A stretch of DNA of 64,000 nucleotides from Trichosporon coremiiforme (taxonomy: Eukaryota > Basidiomycota > Tremellomycetes > Trichosporonales > Trichosporonaceae), in the NCBI GenBank assembly GCA_039545355.1, contig BCJJ01000010.1:1414889-1478888 (forward strand). The letters are read 5' to 3'. The position numbers and the translations under genes were made by a program. The first letter of the stretch is position 1. Each line of letters starts with the position of its first letter. This document shows positions 52,673 to 61,731 of this stretch, in pieces. The notes below the pieces were generated by a model that was not told where the DNA came from, ran no database searches, and saw nothing but the letters and a program-made list of their open reading frames with translations.

Positions 52673-54720
52673 CTGACGCCTCTGAATCTAGCTGCTCGTG
52701 GTCTGACCTGGAGTTAATAAAGGTCGACTGGGCTAAGAAAGAATAGGGTGGCGTGCCTGAAAGTCGACCCGGAATACGCACTCCCTCTCTTCCAGAGGCT
52801 ATCTCGAGGCTCAGTGCGACGTGTTACGCAACTATCTTCGGGCCCAGTTTTTTTCTGCGCTAGTGGGCGACAGTGTCAGGGACGCGAGGGAGCACCAGGA
52901 CGCCAACACTACTAGTCGGGCCCGACTACGTTTTTACCCCGCCCGATCCAGAGCTGAAGTCGCAAGCACGCTTGTCACAGCTCATCCACAGCCTATGCAG
53001 CCCGACACTAGCTAGTGGGGTCCACCGAGTCCACCTGCTGCTGACACCCGTTCTCAGGTCCAACCGTCCAAAGAACCACTGCCAATCAAGACGTCCATTC
53101 CGCATACCACACATACCACGCACCACACCACCGTCCCCCCCGACCTCACCATCGCTCTCTCCACCACCATTCCTTTCCGATCCATCGACCCCCTAATCCG
53201 ACCACCGACCCACCCATCCATCCATCCACTCAATTCGTCTATCCACTCACATCTTCCCGTACCCTCAGCCTCGAAAGCATCGACCCTTCTGGTTCCGACC
53301 GCAACAGGCGAACCGAACCTATACCCCAGCGATCAGCAACCCCGACCCGGACCCGGACTGTTGATCTTCTCTGACTGGTACGTGTCTAGTGTGTGCGCAT
53401 CCATCCAACATATGTGCATCGATTGTGTCTGGCCCCAACGGGCACTGTTGCATGTCGCGCCTGCGGTCTTGCACGACCCGAGGGCCGAGCGCCGTACGAG
53501 GGCTGGTGGGCCAGAGCAGCCAACAGCCAGCGTCGCCAGAGGGGCATGCCTGATGGTGGTGCGCGCTGTGACGTGACCGGCGGACCTTATATAATGTTGT
53601 GTTTGACGTCGCGGCCCGTGCAGGTACGCCACCTAAGTTTGCACACGCTCGCCTTGTCGACCAGTCTGGGGTTTGCGGTCTGTCCACTGCCTACTGGCCC
53701 TAGCTGCAAAAGAGCCCGCGGGCCTCGGATGTTGCCTGTCCTGGTGCTGCTGGCTCGTATTTGCGCACTGGCATCAATGGCGTTGGTGCCTGCTGGTCGG
53801 CGCTGGCGCGGCTTACGCTCAGATCTTGGATTGGATGACGCCAGGTCCAAGTCAGCCATAGCCAGCCAAAGCGCCTCGGCGACGCCATCGCCGCTGGCGG
53901 CTGCGGACATGAGTGCTTGGCCTGCCAGTTGCAGTCGAGAACGCCCAAGCCTCCTGACCCTCGATCCCTCGAAGAGTCCTAGCGTCTTAGCGTTCTTTTC
54001 CTTGCCCTGCCGCCGAGCGCAGACACGCAGGAACGCACACGCGCAGACGCAGAGCAGACCTGCAGCTTGACCACAGTGCTAACACACGACAGGCTCGTGC
54101 ACGCATCACATTCCTGCAACTAAGGAGCTCATCGGTTTTCACCAACAGACTCTCGCTCTTGTTCCTCCGCGATCCCGACTTGTTTTTGCTTTGTGCATAT
54201 CGACCCGGACCCCCACCTTCCCCCGCGTCCTGGTTTCTCGTGAATTTCAACCAATTCGCAGGACACACATCGACCGCGAGTAACGTAACACACACTTACT
54301 CACGCACGTACGAACTTTGTGTGGTGATCGACCCGGCTCCGGCTCAGATATCAGGTGTCATCCACACACACACGCGCATCGACGTGTGTAATCCGTGTCA
54401 TCCGAGCGCACGTACGCCCATCATCCGTTTTCGGCTAGACAGCTGCATCGCCCACTCGTCAAGTATCAGGATCAGGAGGAGTGTCACTCTGTGAGATCCG
54501 TCTGAACAATCCTCGGCTCGTGGCGCACAACGCACAGTCCACATCCATCCACCGCAAGACCACGCGCCCGTGTCTGTGTTCTGGTCTGTTCCCGATTCCC
54601 TTTCAACAACACCTTCCGCCACTTGAGATTTGCCGCACCACAGCGCGCGACTCCTCGACCGAGCCATCCAACTTCACTCCTTTCTTTATCGACTGACTTT
54701 CGTCGGACGTGAGGACGCAG

Positions 54721-55101
54721 GTGAGTTTGGGTCTTTGATAGCCACCATCACACTAAGGCTCGAACGGATGACCCATCTGCGTGTCGTGCCGTGTGTGCCT
54801 GTTGTCTGCCCCGTCGATGTTCATCCATTCCGAGCCGCAGTCGTCTCAGAGCATGGGTCTTGCCACTGAGCACTTCTCACGCACAATGACGTCTGACACA
54901 CGACGTGAGGTTCCGGACGAGAAGCAAAGGCGCAGTGATGAGCGCTCGCCTATGCCGAGTCTTTCTTGTGCGATCGAGGCAGCGCCTGAGCACGGACGGC
55001 AGTCACCCATGCCTTTGGCCAGTCTTCTCGCTATCTACATCACTTCGTCACCTTCCATCTTCTCTCTCCCCATGTGTTATGATTATTGACCACCCCATCA
55101 G
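54721..55101 (+). other. Probable 5' UTR intron of SSN6
   Basis: A strong donor (CAG|GTGAGT) at 54721 and a 3' AG at 55100-55101, preceded by ATTGACCACCCCATCAG, flank a 381-nt non-coding stretch that ends two bases before the SSN6 start codon. The placement fits a leader intron. It is based on splice signals only. Confidence 0.5.
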
Positions 55102-55103
55102 TG

Positions 55104-58100
55104 ATGCCTCCTCAACCCGAGTCTCGAGTTCCTCACCACATGCCCGTCCACTCCAACTACCCCCCAACTGGGCCGGCGTACCCATCCCAGCCGCCCCACC
55201 CCATGCACCACCACCATCCTCAGCGTCATGCCTCCAACGGACCACCTCCGCCGATGCCTGTCGGTGGGCCGCCCCCGCCAATGTCCGTCGGCGGACCTCC
55301 CCCCTCGAACATGGGACCTCCTCCCGATGCCGGTGGTCCCCCACCGGCCCCGGTCTCGAACGGCCACCACGGTGGCACGCCCGGTCCTGTCCATCAGGTG
55401 CCGCGCCCCGGACGGGAGAAGTTTGATGGTCTCATGAACCAGCTGGCGCAGGCCAACGAGAACACTTGGATGTTGATCGGTGAGTGACTGCGCCGGAGTG
55501 ACGCTGCAAAGGGATTTCGCTAACATTCAGGAGCCGTTTCGGAACAGATGAATGACCAGGACAGGGCGCTCGCTGCGTTCGAGAACGCCCTGCGTCATAA
55601 CCCGAATTCGATCCTTGGTCTGAACGCTGTCGCAGACATCGCTCGCAGCCGAGACAACTTTGACAAGGCGATCGAGTACTTCCAGCGGATCCTTAACATC
55701 AAGCAGGACAATGGCGACGTCTGGGGATCCATGGGCCACTGTCTTCTCATGAAAGACGACCTGCCCAAGGCTTACACTGCTTATCAGCAGGCGCTGCACT
55801 ATCTTCCAAACCCGAAGGAGCCCAAACTTTGGTACGGCATCGGTATCCTGTACGACCGGTATGGCTCGTTTGAGCACGCCGAGGAGGCGTTCAGCTCGGT
55901 GCTGAAGATGGACCCGGACTTTGAGAAGGCCAACGAGATCTACTTCAGGCTCGGCATCATCTACAAGCACCAGCGCAAGTACTCGGCCTCACTGGACTGC
56001 TTCCGGTACATCATCAACAATCCTCCCCGCCCCTTGACATCCTGGGACATCTGGTTCCAGCTCGGCCATGTCTACGAGCTGAACGGCGACTTTACGGCTG
56101 CCCGCGACGCCTACCTCCGCGTCCTCGATCACCAGCCCGACCACGCCAAGGTCTTGCAGCAGCTCGGATGGCTCTACCACCAACCCGGCGCGTCGTTCGC
56201 GAACCAGGAGCAGGCCGTCAACTACCTGACGAAGAGTCTGGAGACGGACGCCGCCGACGCTCAAAGCTGGTACCTTTTGGGACGTGCGCTCATGGCTGGA
56301 CAGCGCTATAACAAGGCGTATGAGGCTTACCAGCAAGCCGTGTACCGCGAGGGTCGCAACCCTTCCTTCTGGTGCTCGATCGGAGTCCTGTACTTCCAGA
56401 TCAACCAGTTCCGTGACGCGTTAGACGCCTACTCGCGTGCGATCCGCCTGAACCCCTACATGTGGCAGGTGTGGTACAACCTCGGAAGTCTGTACGAGTC
56501 GTGCAACAATCAGATCACCGACGCCATCGACGCTTACTCTCGCGCCGCTGAGCTGGAGCCTCACAACGAGCAGATCGCCCACCGCCTGCAGCTTCTGCAG
56601 CGCAACGGCGGAAGCAATGCGCCGCTTCCTCCCCCTCCTGCGCCTGTCGACGTCCACCCTTCCCAGTACAACTCGCACCCCAACGGCGGTGGTGCGCCCG
56701 GAGCTGCTCCCGGTGGACCTGGCGGCGAGTACGCCGGCCAGCCTAGCCCCGGTGGTTCGCCCCGTCTCGCCCCTGCGCAGATGCCTCCCGGAGGACCTCC
56801 TGGCGAAGGACCTCGCCAGCTCGCCCAGCCTGGTGGTCGCTTACCCGCTCCTCCTGGCGACTTCCCCCCTCGCGGTGCTGCTACCGGCGGCCCTGGGGGT
56901 GGTCCTCCCTCGCCCGGTGCTGGCCCCTTCCGCGGCGGCATCGCGCCACCCCCGCTCAACCACGTCGACGAGAGCCGCGGCTCCATGTCTCGCCATGCTC
57001 CGCTCGGGCCGATCGACACCGACCGACCTGATCCGCGCGATCTGCGTGAGGGCTACCGTGAGGGACCCGGCGGTCCTGGCGGCCCCCCTGCAGGCTATAA
57101 TGGTGGTGGTCCCCCGGGCGGACGCTACGACCCAGCTTCTGATCGTCGCGCCCCTGTCTCGCCTCGGTCACCCCACCGACGACCTGAGAACATGCCGCAA
57201 GGGTACCCACCGTACCCCCCTCCGCCTGGATACCGCGACCGCGAAGAATGGGAGAGGCGAGAGCGCGAGGCGCGAGGCATGCCTCCCCACGACCCTCGCC
57301 ACCCGTCCCCCAGGCCGGGAGAGCGTGGTGGCCCGCCTCCCATGGATCCCCGCGACCCGCGCAGCATGGCCGGCATGCCCCCTCGTGGCGGACCTCCCGA
57401 TGGACGCGAGTTTGGACGGGGCCCTCCCCCCGAGGGCTACCCTCCCTATCGGTACGAGCGCGGCGGACCCGGTGGCTACCCGCCTCCGTACGACCCGCGC
57501 CGGGACGAGCGCCGCTTCGAGGAGCACGACCAGAAACCCGGTCTGGACCACACCAACGGCATGCCCGGGCGACACCCGTCGATGCCCCGCGACCTTGGCA
57601 ACCCGGACCTGCGTGCGCCCAGCCCAGCCCCCAGCGCGAGCTCGAAGGGATCTCGCCGCAAGGTGTCGGACAACGCTGGCGCCGCTAAGAAGACGGCCGC
57701 CCCGCGCAAGTCTGAGCCGATCCCGGCCCCGCGGAAGAAGACGAACGGTGCTGACACGCCGCGCACTGCCGCCTCGCCTGCCCCGTCGCAGCGCGCCGGC
57801 TCCGTTCCCCGACAGTTCCCTCCGTCGCTCTCTGGCCCGAACCGGACTGTCGACGAGGACTACGACGAAGGGGTGGATGCACTGATGTCCTTGCACTCTG
57901 ACCGCGGTACGCACAAGCCGATCTCGCCGACGAACCCGGGCAGCAAGCGCCCGTCGCCTCCGTCGCCTGACGCTCGCGCCTCCGACCCGAAGAAGTCGAA
58001 GTCGAGCCCTCCGCCGCGCGCCGCGCAGAGCCCGACTCGGCGCACGGTGATCGAGGTGCTGAACGCGCCGTCGCGCAGCTCGATCGAAGTCCTGAACCAC

Positions 58101-58484
58101 CCCTCGATGAACAAGCTCCCTCGCCTCCCGGACCGGCACGAGCGCGAGCGCAGCGACCGTCCGAGCGCCGGCCCGGAGCGGGACCCACGGGACCGGCCGT
58201 CGCCTGAGCACGCGCGCTCGCCGGAGAAGGCGCGGCCCAAATCCCCCGAGGACGTCCGAAAGAGTGAGCAGCCCGCACAGCCGAGGAAGGACACGTCGCC
58301 GAACAAGTCGCCCATGAAGTCTCCCACGCAGCTGAAGGCCCCGAACTCGAAAGGATCTGACAGCAGAGACGCTAGGGACAAGGAGGGAGACGTGGAAATG
58401 AGCGACGCGCGCAGCGAGCGTGACCGCGGCGACCGCAACAGCGAGCGTGGTGACCGCAAGGAGACGTCGCCCGGCAAGGCTTAG
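55104..58484 (+). CDS. SSN6: TPR corepressor Ssn6/Cyc8
   Basis: Exon 1 is 55104-55479 and exon 2 is 55531-58484, joined across a 51-nt intron (GTGAGT...GCTAACATTCAG), about 1109 residues. A Pro/His/Gly-rich N-terminus of ~95 residues precedes about ten tandem TPR repeats (~115-480), including WMLIGAVSEQMNDQDRALAA, AKVLQQLGWLYHQ and WYNLGSLYESCNNQITDAID, which are diagnostic for Cyc8/Ssn6. The C-terminal ~600 residues are disordered: first Pro/Gly-rich with many PPGG and GGPPG runs, then Arg/Asp/Ser/Pro-rich and highly charged. With Tup1 it forms a general corepressor recruited by DNA-binding proteins to repress sugar-, stress- and mating-regulated genes. The long upstream region and leader intron suggest complex control of this gene itself. 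Confidence 0.95.
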
Positions 58485-58995
58485 TGGGTGTTATAAAACT
58501 TAGACTGTGAATGTAGCGACTTGTAAAGATGCAATGCGATACTGCTCGTAAAAGTTGACGAGAGAAGTGGAATGGGTGAGGAGAGCCAGGTGGGAGGTGT
58601 GAGAGGTGAGCTTCGGGGGAGAGTGGCGAGCGCGGCGTAGACTGGACAGGATTGAGAGGTGGCTTAAGCGCAGCAAGGAGGGAGCTGAGGCATGAGACGT
58701 CAGAGCATGGCAGGAGATGAGACAGAAGTGTCAGACGGATCTGTGCAGGGAGCAGTGACGCGCGACGCGTGTCATGAGCATGAGTCAAGCGTGAGGAACG
58801 TGAGATGAGCCTGGCCGCTATCAGATATCCGCTAGGTCTTCACGTCCCCCCGCCGTGCCTAAAAAAGCCGGCTTACTCCACCACCAAAGGGTCCAAAGGG
58901 GAGGGAAGAGTGACTTCATCCGATTCCGATCTGAAGTCGTATCTTCATATCTTCACCACCAACTCTCTCATTGCAAAAGAACGATCCACACGACC
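58485..58995 (+). promoter_or_regulatory. SSN6 3' region and J-protein promoter
   Basis: A 511-bp tandem spacer with no gene. The A/C-rich stretch around 58950-58995 is the likely leader of the J-protein. Confidence 0.45.
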
Positions 58996-60129
58996 ATGCT
59001 CCGAACAAACTCGACATTGAGAACAACGGTAATGGGCCGGCCAGCGGTGCTCGCGTCAGCGATTGCGTCGAGCTCTAGAGGCTTCACGAGCAGTGCGGTC
59101 CGGGGAGTGCCGGACCATTATGCTACGCTGAGCCTTCCGAAGAACGCGAGCCGGACGCAGATCAAGGCAAAGTTTTATGAAGTGAGTGGACCGGAAAGCG
59201 AGCGCCGATAGCGGTGTGGCGAGCGTCCTGGTACTCTTATGCGGCATCTAGCTAGCGGGTTGGAGGACTGCGGTCTGACGTTGGGCTCGTCGCGAGTGCC
59301 AGTCACTGGCTGCTTTCCTCCACACGCGATTCTCTTCTGGAGAAGACATTTGCCTTGCAGGTCGCGTTAGTTATCCTTCCGCAGAAATGCCCACCACGCA
59401 CGCACGCCTCTCATCTCTAGCTTTTTGTTGGTACGCCTCAGCTAACCCCAGCTCTCGAAGAAGTACCACCCCGACGCACCCACCGGCTCCGCCGAGCAAT
59501 TCCACAAGATCAACGAGGCGTACTCAGTCCTGGGCAACGTATCTAAGCGCTCTGCTTATGACGCGGAGCTGAACCCGAGCCTATCTGGCAGTCGGTCAGC
59601 GGCAGGACACGGGCCACGGTGGCACCCGCATTCGCCAGAGGGGCGACGAGCGGCGGGACAGCACCGAGCGTGGCGAGCAGGCAAGGGGACGTGGGGCAAG
59701 GCGGCACCAGGGCCGCAGTGGACGGGACGACGGAAGGTGGATCCGAATCTTGGTGATTATACGGAGTTAGTGTGGAGCAGAGTGGGATGTGCTCGCCAGC
59801 CGTGCACTCTTGCCCGCCACCACGCTATCCCAGCTTCCTTCCAGTCTTGAACGTAGCTAACCCCAGGCGGCGGCATGGGCATGGGCGGCACGGGCGGCCT
59901 CGGTACAGACTGGGACCGGGTCCGCAACGGTCCCATCCAGATCAAGACGGGCGCGGACGCCTGGAAGTCGATGCGCTCCCGGATCAACAAGGTCAGAAAC
60001 GACGAGGAGGTCAAGGGAGAGAGCGCCTTTCTCCGGTTTGTTGTTGTCGGCTTGATGGTGATTGTGGCATGGGTGGGAGCGAGTATGGCCAGCGCCCAGG
60101 AGGAGCTGGAGCCGGAAGATCTGGACTAG
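58996..60129 (+). CDS. Mitochondrial J-domain (DnaJ-like) protein with C-terminal membrane span
   Basis: Three exons: 58996-59181, 59452-59752, 59867-60129 (introns 270 and 114 nt); 249 residues. The N-terminus MLRTNSTLRTTVMGRPAVLA followed by SSSRGFTSSAVRG is a typical mitochondrial presequence. The J domain follows (~residues 38-103: DHYATLSLPKNASRTQIKAK, then KKYHPDA with the HPD motif, then INEAYSVLGNVSKRSAYD). A Trp/Arg/Gly-rich basic linker and a short Gly/Met run (GGGMGMGGTGGLG) lead to a single C-terminal hydrophobic segment, FLRFVVVGLMVIVAWVGASM, and an acidic tail. The plan (short J domain near the N-terminus, one TM at the end) resembles the DNAJC30 type, which works with mitochondrial Hsp70 at the inner membrane. 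The specific role is unknown. The second donor was chosen by phase. Confidence 0.8.
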
Positions 60130-60337
60130 TGGTGTGCTGTTGAGAGGGATGGGAGTATAGAGTCTAGAGCTTAGACTGTCTGCATCGGTATCTACGGTAA
60201 AGCTTTCTTCTGACTTGCTTCTGATAAATTGCCACGTTTCCGCTTTCCTTCGATAACTGGCTTGTGTCAGCCACCAACAGTCGTCTTCAGCCTAACGCGC
60301 ACACTCACTGTCTGACCTTCTCATGCCAGCTGCAAGC
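60130..60337. terminator. Convergent 3' region
   Basis: 208 bp between tail-to-tail genes (J-protein and small secreted protein). No distinct element read. Confidence 0.35.
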
Positions 60338-60658
60338 CTAACTGCTAGAAGAGCTACTGCTCACAGACGAGCTATTAATAGGCAAGACAACGTTCGACGA
60401 CCCATTACAAGTCTCGACCGTGATCGTGACAGTCGTAATAGTGGTGGCGGGGACAGACTCGGCGTCGCCCTTTCCGCCCGGCCCGCCATCGCCACCGCGT
60501 CCGCCCTTGCCCCCCGGGGCATAGTTGTCACCCCCGGGGCCGCCAGGGCCGCCGTCGCCTGCGTTTGCGCGCGCGATCAGGGGCGGAGGAGTGACTAGGG
60601 GAGTGGGGCCGGGGAGGGCGGTGACGAGGGAGAGGAGGGCGAGGGTGAGGAGCTTCAT
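60338..60658 (-). CDS. Small secreted Gly-rich / Ser-rich protein
   Basis: An intronless frame of 106 residues. Residues 1-15 or so are a signal peptide (MKLLTLALLSLVTALPG). A Pro-rich stretch follows, then a collagen-like Gly region (residues ~32-64, with repeated GGPGG and GGKGG). Next is a beta-prone Thr/Val segment (TTITTVTITVETC) with the only Cys of the mature protein and an N-glycosylation sequon (NGSS), then a Ser-only tail. A Gly-rich body plus Ser/Thr tail fits a cell-wall-associated or secreted structural protein. There is no GPI signal. A Kex2-like Ala-Arg-Ala site is weak. Function unknown. It shares the TATA-promoter, short-secreted-protein plan of the gene at 22050-22274. Confidence 0.65.
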   Translation of the reverse strand: MKLLTLALLSLVTALPGPTPLVTPPPLIARANAGDGGPGGPGGDNYAPGGKGGRGGDGGPGGKGDAESVPATTITTVTITVETCNGSSNVVLPINSSSVSSSSSSS

Positions 60659-60710
60659 AGTTGCTGAGTGTGGAGATAGAGGTGAGTTGGGCTGGATATG
60701 AGAATGGCCT

Positions 60711-60722
60711 GGGTTTATATGC
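60711..60722 (-). promoter_or_regulatory. TATA box of the Gly-rich secreted protein gene
   Basis: The minus strand reads AGCATATAAACC about 55 bp upstream of the ATG at 60658, at the right distance for a TATA element. Confidence 0.55.
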
Positions 60723-61731
60723 TGTTGAGGGGAAGGTCAGCGGGTACCCTCGTTGGCAAAGAAAACGTCCCGAGCCAGCCAGACAGCATGCCGTCTTCAC
60801 CCTCCCTCGGCGCTCTCACACCTCGCCGTACCCCCGCACACCACGACGCCTCATGTGAGCGTGAACCTCAGCATCATGGTTGAACTTGTCCCACTCAGAC
60901 GCCCAGGGCAGCCGAACGGACTGAAATCACATTGGAATCACATTGGAACCACATTGGAACCACTACCCGCTCCTATCGATTCTCACAACCCTGGGCTATG
61001 TTGGCTAATCTGGTCTCGCTCGAGCTGGGGAGTACGAATGCCTTACGAGCGGGCAGCGCTGTCGTGGCGACGGTGACGGCGACAGCGACGGCGTTCGCAT
61101 GTCAGCCACTCGTCACCCTCACACTGACTCCCGGCTGTCTGTCAAGAACACATTAAGTTTGGCCAGGCGGGGAAGCCTCCTCACGCTCTCTTTCCCGTCA
61201 CATTACTGCCGCTGTTTGTTTTCCAGACCTCATGTTGGGCAGCCCATGCTCGCCTCGAGCCTCGGAACGGCCGCCGACATGGGTTCTCCGTAGGAAAAGG
61301 CGTTGTTACATGTGTTTCGGAACTATTCTTGCTCTGCGAGCGACTCGCGCGATGATAAGATTAGAGTTGCGCATTCAGGTTGGTATCTTCACACAGTGTG
61401 TGTGAGAACTCGTACAGAACATGATCAACACACTGCGACACCGGGGCGGTGGAGAGTGCCGCGCAGAGCTTCAGGCTTCAAGCTCATAGGAACAGAAAAG
61501 CACAGCACCACATGCCTGGGTCTTCCGGTGCTCTTAAACCGGTGACCGGGCCATCGCGCTCCACTTGATGCCTGCCTGAATAGCAATTGCTCTCGATAGA
61601 ACAACTTCACAATGACGAGAATAATACATGTTCTTTCTTCTGGTACAACGTTTCGTCTGAATGCAATGATACTACTGATTCTACCCTCTGATCACGTTTA
61701 GAGGCGTACTCTCTCACCGCCCCCCGCAGGC
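60723..61731. other. Intergenic region between the secreted protein gene and MSH6
   Basis: About 1 kb. It contains a short (cacattggaa)n direct repeat near 60927-60963 and a (gcgacg/gtgacg)n stretch near 61066-61092. It must include the secreted protein promoter and the MSH6 terminator. No gene supported. Confidence 0.45.

Larger units (their letters stand above)
50268..54720 (+). promoter_or_regulatory. Long regulatory/intergenic region upstream of SSN6
   Basis: About 4.5 kb with no supported gene. It holds the Nudix promoter at the left and, further right, several tandem repeats (listed separately) and two C-rich stretches (53090-53300 and 54140-54700) that look like leader sequence. A TATA-like TTATATAA occurs at 53586-53593. 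A presumed non-coding first exon ends at 54720. Long upstream regions are common for global regulators, so this may be SSN6 control DNA; that is inference. Confidence 0.45.

Noticed and set aside
56617..57885. 422-codon open frame on the plus strand in another frame of SSN6
   Set aside because: Alternative frame of the Pro/Gly-rich SSN6 tail; composition follows from the codon bias of the true frame.
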